This document shows, one piece after another, positions 27,793 to 36,421 of a stretch of 64,000 bases of DNA. The notes beneath the pieces were generated by a model, which worked only from the letters and a program-made list of their open reading frames with translations, was not told the origin of the DNA and ran no database searches. The position numbers and the translations under genes were made by a program. Position 1 is the stretch's first letter. Each line of letters begins with the position of its first letter. The DNA comes from Priestia megaterium (lineage in GTDB: Bacteria > Bacillota > Bacilli > Bacillales > Bacillaceae_H): contig VTEF01000001.1 of NCBI GenBank assembly GCA_008180335.1, positions 248,001-312,000 of the forward strand. The letters are read 5' to 3'.

Positions 27793-29337
27793 ATGTATAG
27801 AACAGACGTGCTAATTATTGGAAGCGGGCTTGCTGCATTTGCAGCTGCTAATGCTTTATGCCGGTATCAAACAGTTACGATGGTTACAAAAGAAAAGGTG
27901 ACATTAAATAATTCAGTACTGGCACAAGGTGGAATTGCAGCTGCAATTAGTAGAGATGATCGCTGGATGGATCATGTCTATGACACGTTGTTAGCTGGAA
28001 ATAGTCATTGTGAGCCGGAAATGGCTCGTATTTTAGCAAAAGAAGGAGTAGAACTTATCAAAGAACTCATTTCAAATGGAATGATGTTTGATAAATCCCA
28101 AAATGGTGAGCTGGATTTCGGAAAAGAAGGTGCTCACCGGACAAGCCGTATTTTGCATGCGGGTGGAGATGCGACAGGAAAAGCTCTATTTTCTTTTTTA
28201 CAAAAGCGTGTCTTGCCGAATATTCGTTTATTTGAGCATGAAACAGTTCAGCAGCTTATATGTAATGATGAAGGATGTATTGGTGCTTTGAGTCAAAATA
28301 GTCAAGGAAAGATTCGGACATTTCTAGCTTCACATGTCATCATTGCAACAGGTGGTACGGGTGGATTATATGCATGTACATCTAACCAAAGGTTTTCCAC
28401 AGGCGATGGATTAGCACTGGCTTATCGAATTGGTGCAAAATTAGTAGATTTAGAGTTTGTTCAATTCCATCCGACTTTACTGCGTCATGAGCAAAAAGCA
28501 GTAGGGCTTGTTTCAGAAGCTGTTCGGGGAGAAGGTGGAGTATTAGTCAATGAACATGGTGATTTGATTATGAAACATATTCATCCTTTTGAAGACTTGT
28601 CACCAAGAGATGTTGTATCACGTGCCGTATTTAAACGAATGAAGCAAGGAGAAGACATCTTTTTAGATATTAGCGCAATAAAAGACTTTAATGAACGTTT
28701 TCCAACCGTGACAGCTTTATGTAAGAAGCACGGCATTGATTTGCAGTCGAATCGAATTCCTATTACACCAGGCTCTCATTTTTTAATGGGAGGAATTTTA
28801 GTAAATGAGTATGGAGAAACGAATATTCCACATATGTATGCGGTTGGAGAAGTGGCATGTACAGGAGTACATGGAGCAAACCGTCTTGCTAGCAATTCTT
28901 TGCTAGAATGTCTTGTATTTGGTCAACGAGCAGGTAAGCATATCTTAGCAAAAGAGAAGCGAGTGGTGAAGAACAGAGTGATTCCGTATCAATATCAACA
29001 AGTTCGAAAGACGTTGCTTTCTCGTTCACTTATTCAAGAGAAAATGATGAAGCAAGTTGGAATTGTTCGGGATGCAAAGGGACTTTCTCAGCTTGTTCAA
29101 GAATTCACAGAAACTTTGCAACCAATCAGTATCGAACATCATCATATTTATCCAAATGAACAATGGACAACGATTAATATGTTAACACTAGGAAGGTTAA
29201 TGGCATTATCAGCGTTAGAGAGAGAAGAAAGCAGAGGTGCTCATTTCCGCTCTGACTTTCCCGAGTCGGATGCTAACTGGGAACGAAAGCGAATCATGCA
29301 TATAAGTAGTCAGCCTATAAATGAAGTAATGACATGA
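27793..29337 (+). CDS. nadB: L-aspartate oxidase
   Basis: FAD enzyme oxidising aspartate to iminoaspartate, the first step of de novo NAD synthesis. 514 residues. N-terminal FAD-binding VLIIGSGLAAFAAANAL, NNSVLAQGGIAAAI, the active-site region around HRTSRILHAGGDATGK, FVQFHPT, VRGEGGVLVN and GVHGANRLASNSLLE. RBS GAGAGAGGTG upstream of ATG 27793. First gene of nadB-nadC-nadA, facing nifS-niaR. Confidence 0.97.
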   Translation: MYRTDVLIIGSGLAAFAAANALCRYQTVTMVTKEKVTLNNSVLAQGGIAAAISRDDRWMDHVYDTLLAGNSHCEPEMARILAKEGVELIKELISNGMMFDKSQNGELDFGKEGAHRTSRILHAGGDATGKALFSFLQKRVLPNIRLFEHETVQQLICNDEGCIGALSQNSQGKIRTFLASHVIIATGGTGGLYACTSNQRFSTGDGLALAYRIGAKLVDLEFVQFHPTLLRHEQKAVGLVSEAVRGEGGVLVNEHGDLIMKHIHPFEDLSPRDVVSRAVFKRMKQGEDIFLDISAIKDFNERFPTVTALCKKHGIDLQSNRIPITPGSHFLMGGILVNEYGETNIPHMYAVGEVACTGVHGANRLASNSLLECLVFGQRAGKHILAKEKRVVKNRVIPYQYQQVRKTLLSRSLIQEKMMKQVGIVRDAKGLSQLVQEFTETLQPISIEHHHIYPNEQWTTINMLTLGRLMALSALEREESRGAHFRSDFPESDANWERKRIMHISSQPINEVMT

Positions 29338-29362
29338 TGAAAGGAAAAGCGGGGGGAACAGT

Positions 29363-30241
29363 ATGAACTCATTAAAATTAAGACAGCTATTACATTCATT
29401 TTTTTTAGAGGATATCGGAGACAGAGATGTGACAAGTGAAGCAATCTTTACAGCAGCTGATTGTTCACATGGTCAATTTTTGGCAAAGCAATCAGGAATA
29501 TTTGCCGGAGAGGCAGTTATGAAAGAAGGATTTCAACTCCTTGCTGATGATATTCAAATTAATATGATGAAAAAAGATGGAGAATGGATGGAAAGAGGGG
29601 ATGTCATTGCTACTGTTGAAGGGCCTGTCCAAAGTATTTTGACCGGCGAACGTGTCATTTTGAATTTAATTCAGCGGATGAGTGGAATTGCTACAATGAC
29701 TCATCGGGCCGTAAAAACATTAGATAGTGATAAAACAAAAATTTGTGATACGCGTAAAACAACACCTGGGCTACGTATGCTAGAAAAATATGCTGTTCAA
29801 GCTGGAGGTGGAGTGAATCATCGCTTTGGACTCTATGATGGAGTGATGTTAAAAGATAATCATATTGCGCATGTAGGTTCAATCACAGAAGCTGTTCAAA
29901 AAGTAAGAGATTGTACTGGACATATGATGAACATAGAAGTGGAGGTCGAAACAAAAGAACAGCTGGAAGAAGCAATTGCTGCCAATGTTGATATTATCAT
30001 GTTTGATAATTGCTCACCTGAAACTATTAAAAGCTGGTTGCCTCTAGTACCTAACCACATCATAACGGAGGCATCAGGAGGAATCACGCTAGAAAATTTA
30101 TCAAGCTATAAAGGCGTAGATGTCGATTACATTTCATTAGGGGCATTAACACATTCAGTTCAATCAATCGATATTAGTTTGAATATGGAGGGAAAGAGCG
30201 ATGAATTTATTTCAAGCACTTCAACAAACACTACATGTTGA
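29363..30241 (+). CDS. nadC: nicotinate-nucleotide pyrophosphorylase (quinolinate PRTase)
   Basis: Converts quinolinate and PRPP to nicotinate mononucleotide with CO2 loss. 292 residues with [20 protein letters not shown], the substrate-binding [27 protein letters not shown] and the PRPP loop [13 protein letters not shown]. It overlaps the start of nadA by 41 bp, an unusually long overlap, and nadC extends to ...STNTTC within nadA. Confidence 0.96.
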   Translation: MNSLKLRQLLHSFFLEDIGDRDVTSEAIFTAADCSHGQFLAKQSGIFAGEAVMKEGFQLLADDIQINMMKKDGEWMERGDVIATVEGPVQSILTGERVILNLIQRMSGIATMTHRAVKTLDSDKTKICDTRKTTPGLRMLEKYAVQAGGGVNHRFGLYDGVMLKDNHIAHVGSITEAVQKVRDCTGHMMNIEVEVETKEQLEEAIAANVDIIMFDNCSPETIKSWLPLVPNHIITEASGGITLENLSSYKGVDVDYISLGALTHSVQSIDISLNMEGKSDEFISSTSTNTTC

Positions 30242-31298
30242 TTACACAACAATGTCAGTCAATGATATGGTCAAAAGAGTTCATGAGATAAAGCAAAGAC
30301 TAGGTAAGGAGTTATACATATTAGGACATCATTATCAAAAAGATGAAGTATATGATTTTGCAGATGCAGTCGGGGATTCCTTACAACTATCTCAAATGGC
30401 AGCAGCAAATCGAGACGCAGCCTATATTGTATTTTGCGGTGTGCATTTTATGGCGGAAACAGCCGATATTTTAACGACGGACGATCAGCATGTAATTTTA
30501 CCAGATATGAGAGCCGGATGTTCAATGGCAGATATGGCTACAATTCAGCAAACTGAAAAAGCCTGGTCTGTTCTCGAATCATTATTTGGAGATACGATTC
30601 TACCGCTTACCTATGTGAATTCAACCGCTGCTATTAAAGCTTTTGTTGGAAAACATGACGGAGCAACCGTTACATCCTCTAATGCAACAACAATGGTTCG
30701 ATGGGCTTTTTCAAAAAAAGAAAGAATTTTATTTTTGCCTGACCAGCATTTAGGCAGAAATACCGCATATCATCTTGGAGTTGGATTAGATGAGATGGCG
30801 ATTTGGGACCCAATTGAGGAACAGTTACAGTTTGATGGAGAAATTGAAAAAATTAAAGTGATTTTATGGAAAGGTCATTGCTCTGTTCACGAAAATTTTA
30901 CCGTGAAAAACATTGAATATATTCGTGAAAAACATCCAGCAATGAATATCATTGTTCATCCTGAATGTACACACGATGTAGTCAGACGGTCTGATTATGC
31001 AGGGTCAACGAAGTATATTATTGATACAATTAATCAAGCTCCATCAGGATCACAATGGGCTATCGGCACTGAAATGAATTTGGTTAAACGGATTATCAAT
31101 CAGCATCCGGATAAAAAAATTGTGTCGTTAAATCCTTATATGTGCCCATGTTTAACGATGAACCGTATTGATTTACCGCATTTATTATGGGCATTGGAAA
31201 TGATTGAACAAGGTACAATTGTCAATCAAATTACCGTAAATGATGAAGTTGCCATACTGGCTGAAAAGGCATTAAATAATATGTTATACATGAAATGA
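30201..31298 (+). CDS. nadA: quinolinate synthase A (4Fe-4S)
   Basis: Condenses iminoaspartate with dihydroxyacetone phosphate to quinolinate using an oxygen-sensitive 4Fe-4S cluster. 365 residues. Cluster cysteines are seen in [20 protein letters not shown] and [16 protein letters not shown] 30201 with GGAGGG 7 nt upstream lies inside the 3' end of nadC. NifS, encoded divergently, is the expected sulfur donor. Confidence 0.97.
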   Translation: MNLFQALQQTLHVDYTTMSVNDMVKRVHEIKQRLGKELYILGHHYQKDEVYDFADAVGDSLQLSQMAAANRDAAYIVFCGVHFMAETADILTTDDQHVILPDMRAGCSMADMATIQQTEKAWSVLESLFGDTILPLTYVNSTAAIKAFVGKHDGATVTSSNATTMVRWAFSKKERILFLPDQHLGRNTAYHLGVGLDEMAIWDPIEEQLQFDGEIEKIKVILWKGHCSVHENFTVKNIEYIREKHPAMNIIVHPECTHDVVRRSDYAGSTKYIIDTINQAPSGSQWAIGTEMNLVKRIINQHPDKKIVSLNPYMCPCLTMNRIDLPHLLWALEMIEQGTIVNQITVNDEVAILAEKALNNMLYMK

Positions 31299-31313
31299 TA
31301 GTTGTTTTATCAT

Positions 31314-31358
31314 AAAAAAGATCCCTGCACATACTATTGTGTTGATGGATCTTTTTTT
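31314..31358 (+). terminator. terminator after nadA
   Basis: AAAAAAGATCC (31314-31324) pairs with GGATC plus T7 (31347-31358); an inner CACA/TGTG pairing extends the hairpin. Ends the nadBCA operon. Confidence 0.8.
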
Positions 31359-31500
31359 GTTGTACACAGAAAAATGAGCCAAACTTTTATGCATGACGAA
31401 TAAAAGGCTTGTTCAAAGCATATGTTGTGATGAACAAATAGAACTTGCTTTGATTCTGCATATATAGATGACATACACTCTACTCGGGAGGGGAATGACG

Positions 31501-32754
31501 TTGAAAATCCATATCGTCCAAAAAGGGGATACCCTTTGGAAAATTGCCGAAAAATATGGGGTTAACTTTGAAGAACTAAAAAAAATGAACTCACAATTAA
31601 GCAATCCAGACATGATCATGCCTGGAATGAAAATTAAAGTACCAACTGGCGGAGTGCCTGTTACAAAAGGTACAAATAATCCACTTGGAATCAAAGAAAT
31701 GCCGAAAGTTGAACATCCGTATAGTGATCAATCAACAAAAACATATCCAGTTACTGAAATTGATACTGAAAATATGGCGCAGCCACAAATGCCAAGTATG
31801 CAACCAATTAAAAAAGAGGCACCAATCATACAGCCACCTAAGAAGGAAGCGCCTATCGTCCAACAACCTAAAAAAGAAGCACCATTCATTCAACCAATAA
31901 AAAAAGAAATGCCGAAAAAAGAAATGCCAAAAGCACCAAAACTCCCAAAAATTAAGCCGATTGCGCCAGAAATTGATATTAATAACTATTATACCGTAAA
32001 TATGGCAATGCAAGCTCCTAAGAAAGAAGCACCTATTGTTCAACAACCTAAAAAAGAGGCACCAGTAGAGTTACCAGAAAGTCCAGAAATGGAAAGTCTA
32101 GAAGCACCAGCCATGCAAATGCCACAGCCACAGCCGTGCTATCCAATTATACCAATTTCACCAATCATGCCGGGATGTGGATATCATTATGTGCCATGTT
32201 ATCCACAAATGCCACCAATGTACGCACCACAGCCAGTACCGTATTCTCCAATGCCGCAGGTTCAAGGCGCGATGTATGACATGGAATCGCCTGAAATGAA
32301 CGAAATGGTTGGAGGGCAAGGACAGGAAATGCATATGCCGATGTATCCAATGATGCCACATTGTATGCCATATGGACCGGTTCAATGCTCACCTTGTCCG
32401 CCACCATGGGGCTATCATCAACCAGCTTATCCAATGTATCCAGCAATGCCACAAGTTCAAGGGGGAATGGATGATTCAGAAGAAATGGAAAATGATGTGA
32501 TGGGTATGATGCAAATGCCAAACATGTATTCACATCCGCAACAAGAAGATTGTGGATGCGGACCTGAACCACAGCCATATAACTATCAGCCACAGCCGTA
32601 TAACTATCAGCCACAGCCATATGGCTTTCAAGACCAGCGTATACCCTATCCACCGCCGTATGGAACCCCATATGGGATGATTGGAGTACCACCCTATCAA
32701 GCAATGGACCCCAATTTATTTGACGTACCAGACTACGATGAAGATGAAGACTAA
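31501..32754 (+). CDS. safA: SafA, spore coat morphogenetic protein
   Basis: LysM protein that organises the inner spore coat and binds SpoVID in B. subtilis. 417 residues: an N-terminal LysM (KIHIVQKGDTLWKIAEKYG, 1-50), a Lys/Glu/Pro repeat region (KKEAPIVQ-type units), then a long Pro/Met/Tyr/Cys-rich tail (CYPIIPISPIMPGCGYHYVP; PQPYNYQ repeats) ending in acidic YDEDED. The start is TTG 31501, 7 nt after GGGAGGGG, giving MKIHIVQKGD as in B. subtilis; ATG 31468 and ATG 31495 lack proper spacing. It follows nadA as in B. subtilis. The 3' end overlaps the next gene. Confidence 0.95.
   Translation: MKIHIVQKGDTLWKIAEKYGVNFEELKKMNSQLSNPDMIMPGMKIKVPTGGVPVTKGTNNPLGIKEMPKVEHPYSDQSTKTYPVTEIDTENMAQPQMPSMQPIKKEAPIIQPPKKEAPIVQQPKKEAPFIQPIKKEMPKKEMPKAPKLPKIKPIAPEIDINNYYTVNMAMQAPKKEAPIVQQPKKEAPVELPESPEMESLEAPAMQMPQPQPCYPIIPISPIMPGCGYHYVPCYPQMPPMYAPQPVPYSPMPQVQGAMYDMESPEMNEMVGGQGQEMHMPMYPMMPHCMPYGPVQCSPCPPPWGYHQPAYPMYPAMPQVQGGMDDSEEMENDVMGMMQMPNMYSHPQQEDCGCGPEPQPYNYQPQPYNYQPQPYGFQDQRIPYPPPYGTPYGMIGVPPYQAMDPNLFDVPDYDEDED
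32569..32631 (+). repeat. three 21-bp tandem repeats in safA
   Basis: Units 32569-32589, 32590-32610 and 32611-32631 encode PQPYNYQ, PQPYNYQ and PQPYGFQ. The first two differ by one silent base, the third is diverged, consistent with recent slippage in the tyrosine-rich tail. Confidence 0.85.
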
Positions 32755-33715
32755 TACAATAATTGGAGACGATTTAAAATTAAATCGTCTCTTCTTTTAT
32801 TTACGTAAAAAAGGCATTCATGTGAAACATTATTATGTTAACAAGCCTCATGTTGTGTTTGTTGTCACAACTGAAGGTCCAAAGGTGTTAAAACGGTATC
32901 AAAATCCAACAGTTATTAACAGGATATTTTTATTTTTACATGCACTCAGCCAAAGCGGCTATCAACAAGCGATTAATTTTGAACACTATCCAAATGGAGG
33001 ACTATACGTGAAAGACGAAAATGACATTTGGAGCATGATGCCTTATGTACCGTCAATTAAAAGGGTTTCATATAAAATAAAACAGCATCGTAAGGATGTT
33101 TTTACACTGCTGAATAAATATCATCATTATGCGCAGCCATTTTGTAAAGCTCATAGTGATTTCTTTCCTAAGTACTCTTTAATAGAGGTATGGACAAAAC
33201 GTTTAAGCCATTTTAAAGAAAATCAACATGCAATTATAGCTTGCATTGGACAAGATCATTATAAGCAGTTATGCGAATGGGCTGAAGTGGCATTGCAATT
33301 AATGAATACGTATGAACACGATGTGTCAGCTAATGAAACAACTATTATTCATGGGGATGTAGCGGCGCATAATTTTATTCAAAATGCATGGGGGCAATAC
33401 TTTATGATTGACTTTGATCAAGCTGCACAATCGTCATCTCTTATTGAGTACATTCAGTTAGCCCAACGGTTTTTAATGTATGAAAATTATTCCTTGCAAC
33501 ATGTTAAAGAGGAACAATTATTTGAGAAGCAACTAACATCTCCATTTTTTCTCTCAGCCTTGCTGTTTCCTTCAATGTTTTTGTTACAGCTGTATATGAA
33601 TACTGATTATTTATCATACCCAGCGGTACGAAAATTACAAATCTGGACCAAAAAAGAAGTGAGAAAACGAAGACGGTTGTATAAGGAGATTGTAAGCATA
33701 ATACCCAACATTTAA
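32738..33715 (+). CDS. APH/CotS-type phosphotransferase-fold protein linked to safA
   Basis: About 325 residues with an aminoglycoside-phosphotransferase-like fold. The Brenner motif is HGDVAAHNF (near residue 205) and the metal-binding motif is MIDFDQAAQ, so unlike YsxE the catalytic Asp/Asn residues look intact. Resemblance to CotS/YutH spore coat proteins plus the overlap with safA suggests a sporulation role. The start is uncertain: ATG 32738 or 32744, within the last codons of safA, has no clear Shine-Dalgarno, so translation is probably coupled to safA. B. subtilis has coxA directly after safA, so this gene is an extra. Confidence 0.75.
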   Translation: MKMKTNTIIGDDLKLNRLFFYLRKKGIHVKHYYVNKPHVVFVVTTEGPKVLKRYQNPTVINRIFLFLHALSQSGYQQAINFEHYPNGGLYVKDENDIWSMMPYVPSIKRVSYKIKQHRKDVFTLLNKYHHYAQPFCKAHSDFFPKYSLIEVWTKRLSHFKENQHAIIACIGQDHYKQLCEWAEVALQLMNTYEHDVSANETTIIHGDVAAHNFIQNAWGQYFMIDFDQAAQSSSLIEYIQLAQRFLMYENYSLQHVKEEQLFEKQLTSPFFLSALLFPSMFLLQLYMNTDYLSYPAVRKLQIWTKKEVRKRRRLYKEIVSIIPNI

Positions 33716-33813
33716 AGCGTTTACCGCTAACTGACAGCATAATCTCATCAAATATTTTGAACCCTAGTACTGAGTCATGTATGCAGATAGACTCAAAAGA
33801 GGGGGAATTACTG

Positions 33814-34545
33814 TTGAACAAGTATGTAGTTACATCAATAGCAGTTACGTGTATGATGGGGTTAGCAGCGTGTAACAATAATGACCAAGGCATGGAACAG
33901 CGTTACACCGATCTTACGCAGCCAATTGGCTATTATTCAGATGAAAACCCTGAAGAGAATCGCTTAGATCAAGGAGAAGGTCCAGTCACCGAAATGTTAG
34001 ATGGAGATGATCGCAACAGAACAAGATCTGTACCTCTTGACATCAGTGATGGACGATATGACAATCCTACCAACTCTTATGAAAGAGCAAAATATGAAAA
34101 CCAGGAGCGCTTCCGTAGTAATGCTGAAATTGGCAGAGGCGACCTTAACTATCACGGGCATTTAAATGGGCGTCATCAGGTTCCGGATATGTCTAATAAT
34201 CAAGCATACCCAGGAGAATTAACCAAAAATGTTGCTGATCGCGCAGCATCAATTGGTGGTGTTAGAGATTGTCGTGCCGTTGTAGATGGAAATCGCCTGT
34301 TAGTTGCGGTTGATCCAGCTGATGAAGAGGTAAATGAAGAACAGTTACAGCGTCAAGTGCTAAAGAAAGTAAAACCATTAGCTGAAAAATATGACGTACG
34401 CATAGTAGTAGATAACGGGATCTTTAACAGTGTTCGAAACATTGATAACGATATTCGTGACGGTGGAGGAAATGGGCTTATTCGTACGAATATAAATAGC
34501 CTATATGAATCGATTGATCAAAACGTCAATCGGAAGGATCGTTAA
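33814..34545 (+). CDS. YhcN/YlaJ-family sporulation lipoprotein (CoxA-like)
   Basis: 243-residue lipoprotein: signal MNKYVVTSIAVTCMMG and lipobox LAAC at residues 17-20, an acidic/Asn-rich linker, and a C-terminal YhcN/YlaJ domain (NVADRAASIGGVRDCRAVVDGNR region to VDNGIFN). The start is TTG 33814 after AGAGGGGGAA; starting upstream would bury the signal peptide. Position after safA matches B. subtilis coxA, a sigma-G cortex-associated protein, but family members are numerous so the symbol is left blank. Likely forespore-expressed. Confidence 0.8.
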   Translation: MNKYVVTSIAVTCMMGLAACNNNDQGMEQRYTDLTQPIGYYSDENPEENRLDQGEGPVTEMLDGDDRNRTRSVPLDISDGRYDNPTNSYERAKYENQERFRSNAEIGRGDLNYHGHLNGRHQVPDMSNNQAYPGELTKNVADRAASIGGVRDCRAVVDGNRLLVAVDPADEEVNEEQLQRQVLKKVKPLAEKYDVRIVVDNGIFNSVRNIDNDIRDGGGNGLIRTNINSLYESIDQNVNRKDR

Positions 34546-34547
34546 TG

Positions 34548-34578
34548 AAAGAGTCATCCAATTTGGATGGCTTTTTCT
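34548..34578 (+). terminator. terminator after the CoxA-like gene
   Basis: A 12-bp stem with two G-U pairs (34548-34559 with 34565-34576), AATTT loop, T-tract. Starts right after the stop codon. Confidence 0.8.
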
Positions 34579-34684
34579 ATATAAGGTTGTGGTTGGCGCT
34601 ATTTACTGAAAATAAGTAAGAAGCAGCTACCATGGCTTTGAAAGAAAGTTGCATCGTTTTGAAAGAAGTCGAACTGTTTAAAAC

Positions 34685-34711
34685 AAAGGTTAACCTTTTG
34701 TAAAAAAGGTT
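34685..34711 (+). other. overlapping palindromes upstream of the His-rich gene
   Basis: AAAGGTTAACCTTT (34685-34698) is a perfect palindrome, and its second half AACCTTTT also pairs with AAAAGGTT (34704-34711), so two alternative hairpins share one arm. It lies 160-185 bp before the His-rich gene and could be an operator or an attenuator. No function assigned. Confidence 0.4.
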
Positions 34712-34869
34712 GATCAAAAACCCTATATGAAATGCATGATTTTTCTTGTTCAGCAATTGGGTCATTTAATGAAATACGGTTTATCTAGCTATAAGGCAGT
34801 AAAGTATAAGAATATACTCTTACACTTTTAGGAATACTTAAAGGAGAATCTAAGTTAGGGGGATTAATA

Positions 34870-35208
34870 ATGGAACACTCTATCCATACAGGAAATCATC
34901 ATCATCGTCATAGTATTGCTTGCGGGCACACAAAAATTCGGCACGATGACCATATTGATTATATTCATAATGGTCATCTTCATCATGAACATGAAGGTCA
35001 CTGGGATGAATGTAAAATTCCAGTTAGTGAAACCAATCCTGATGAATGTCGACCTATTACTTGCGGTTGTAACCACGATGATGATTGCGGTCATGAAATG
35101 GTTCCTCATGGGGATCACATGGATTATTTAGTTAATGGTAGATTACACCATGTTCACAATGGTCATTGTGATGACCACGGTCCTGTTGAAATCGTTACAA
35201 TAAACTAA
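34870..35208 (+). CDS. small His/Cys-rich putative metal-binding protein, two tandem repeats
   Basis: 112 residues, very rich in His, Asp and Cys, no membrane segment or signal peptide. Two homologous halves: CGHTKIRHDDHIDYIHNGHL (about 18-37) and CGHEMVPHGDHMDYLVNGRL (about 73-92), each followed by HHxHxGHxD. Bacteria carry related proteins with a CGH..I.HGDH.DYL.DGHLH pattern, often near cation transporters; binding of zinc or another transition metal is inferred. RBS TAGGGGG precedes ATG 34870. Free-standing gene with its own terminator, in a patch not conserved with B. subtilis. Confidence 0.8.
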   Translation: MEHSIHTGNHHHRHSIACGHTKIRHDDHIDYIHNGHLHHEHEGHWDECKIPVSETNPDECRPITCGCNHDDDCGHEMVPHGDHMDYLVNGRLHHVHNGHCDDHGPVEIVTIN

Positions 35209-35241
35209 TAAAAAGAGCCTGAAGGCTCTTTTTATTAGTTT
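35202..35241 (+). terminator. very strong terminator after the His-rich gene
   Basis: A perfect 18-bp stem (35202-35219 with 35224-35241), TGAA tetraloop; it includes the stop codon. The symmetric A/T flanks make it bidirectional. Confidence 0.92.
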
Positions 35242-35269
35242 ATTCAGTAACTGGTGGGGAGAAGAAAGA

Positions 35270-35383
35270 ATAGCGTTATTACTGTTCTTCTTAATATCGG
35301 GTATTTTACTTTTAGTACTTCTCATAATTAGTATTTTCGTTTACAGAAGAAACTCTGTGTCCAAAAAGTACTTGAACTTATAA
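35270..35383 (+). pseudogene. short hydrophobic reading frame lacking a standard start
   Basis: A frame open through the terminator region translates around 35270-35380 as IALLLFFLISGILLLVLL followed by IISIFVYRRNSVSKK, a membrane helix with positively charged end, and stops at 35383. GGGGAG lies upstream but the first codon after it is ATA, and no ATG/GTG/TTG is available. It looks like the remains of a small membrane protein gene. Confidence 0.3.
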
Positions 35384-35454
35384 ACTAATCGGGGAATAGT
35401 TAAAAATACTGTTTCGGTACAGGGTGGGATTGTGGATCTCAGCATCAACAGGGC

Positions 35455-35491
35455 TAGAGAGCTAAACGGTGAAAAGCTGATATCTAACATA
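35455..35491 (+). repeat. 37-bp direct repeat, copy 1
   Basis: Begins TAGAGAGCTAAACGGTGAAA and ends CTAACATA; identical at all 37 positions to 35526-35562. Copies are 71 bp apart start to start. The unit contains AGCT...AGCT and GATATC. It lies between the His-rich gene and bofC. Confidence 0.9.
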
Positions 35492-35525
35492 AAACCACAG
35501 TCATCTGTAACCCATAATAACTAAG

Positions 35526-35562
35526 TAGAGAGCTAAACGGTGAAAAGCTGATATCTAACATA
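35526..35562 (+). repeat. 37-bp direct repeat, copy 2
   Basis: Exact second copy of 35455-35491, separated by 34 bp of unrelated sequence. It is followed at once by a decayed reading frame (35572-35712). Confidence 0.9.
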
Positions 35563-35571
35563 GGCTGCCTC

Positions 35572-35712
35572 ATGCATCACTGGTACGTGTTTTTCATTCT
35601 TCAACTTGGTTTTTTGGATGAAGTTTTATAAGAAATGGATAAAAAAATAAAGAAAGGTGAAGATATAAACATAGATTTCTTCTTTAAAAGTTTCAACTTT
35701 GACTTTACTTAG
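35572..35712 (+). pseudogene. decayed reading frame of unknown origin
   Basis: From ATG 35572 a frame reads MHHWYVFFILQLGFLDEVL, meets TAA at 35629, and continues in the same frame as EMDKKIKKGEDINIDFFF to a stop at 35712. No Shine-Dalgarno. The coding-like composition across the internal stop suggests a nonfunctional fragment; the parent is not recognised. Chance is possible. Confidence 0.25.
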
Positions 35713-35784
35713 CATATTTTGGTGAACGATTGCTGGTAACTTGTTGGATTGGAACTTCAATTTACACGTGTGAGGTGATGGTGA

Positions 35785-36300
35785 ATGAAAAGAGTCATTC
35801 ATCAAATAACAATCGTATTTACGATAAGTATTTGCGTAGTAGGAATGATGAATCAGCTCGTAAAAGCAGAAGAAATGAAGCCTGTTACGCTATTTCTTGA
35901 ACGTGTCTATGTTGATGGAGTCGTGAGTCAAGAGATGATCAAACGTCCGTACATGACAAAAGAAGAAGCAATGAGCGAATATCGTAATTGGAGACTAATA
36001 AAAGAATCGGATACAGAACTTATATTTCGCACAAGCGTTGATGATATTTCCCCTCTATTAAAAGAAAATGGATATGTAGGGTTATCAGTAAATGGCATTT
36101 TATCTACATTTGAAGGCAGACCTGCTAACTCAAGTCATATTATTCAATCTTTTTTTCAGATTGATGTAGAAAGGCTAGAGAGCTATCAGCAGGAACAATT
36201 GAAAAAGGGGATCCGAATTGAAACAAAAGATGATTACGTATCGTTAATTAATTTTTATAAAATGTATAAAATTAAAAAACGGCCACTCTCTTCTGAGTAG
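35785..36300 (+). CDS. bofC: BofC, intercompartmental signalling factor
   Basis: Forespore-expressed exported protein that restrains SpoIVB and so delays sigma-K activation. 171 residues: N-terminal signal/anchor (VFTISICVVGMMNQLVKA), then the BofC domains with VTLERVY-type start (VTLFLERVYVDGVVSQEM), VDDISPLLKENGYVGLSVNG and IIQSFFQIDVERLESYQ, all matching B. subtilis BofC well. RBS GAGGTGATGG precedes ATG 35785. In B. subtilis csbX lies beside bofC; it is missing here. Confidence 0.92.
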   Translation: MKRVIHQITIVFTISICVVGMMNQLVKAEEMKPVTLFLERVYVDGVVSQEMIKRPYMTKEEAMSEYRNWRLIKESDTELIFRTSVDDISPLLKENGYVGLSVNGILSTFEGRPANSSHIIQSFFQIDVERLESYQQEQLKKGIRIETKDDYVSLINFYKMYKIKKRPLSSE

Positions 36301-36308
36301 CCGTTTTC
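36275..36308 (+). terminator. terminator after bofC
   Basis: AAAACGGC pairs with GCCGTTTT (36301-36307 region) with an ACTC/GAGT extension and TCTTCT loop; it overlaps the end of the coding region. Confidence 0.75.
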
Positions 36309-36421
36309 CGTATGAAAAATAGATTTCTTGGCATTTTCACGCTAAATTCCTTCTATTTGCTTTTGTTATTGTGTTAAAATGATAATCGGCGCTATCTAGT
36401 CTTATTGCGTATTAATATCTT

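Noticed and set aside
31472-31479. CATACACT upstream of safA as a sigma-E -10
   Set aside because: The box fits but no -35 lies at the right distance and the start point would fall on the Shine-Dalgarno.
31732-32704. Long minus-strand frames rich in His/Trp/Phe opposite safA
   Set aside because: Composition is the complement of the Pro/Met/Lys codons of safA; no start signals, and safA is clearly coding.
34577-34765. 62-codon minus-strand frame between the CoxA-like gene and the His-rich gene
   Set aside because: No Shine-Dalgarno, it reads through the palindromic region, and the peptide shows no domain-like pattern.
35455-35562. Direct repeats as a CRISPR array
   Set aside because: Only two copies, no third repeat, no cas genes, and the repeat lacks the usual palindromic form.
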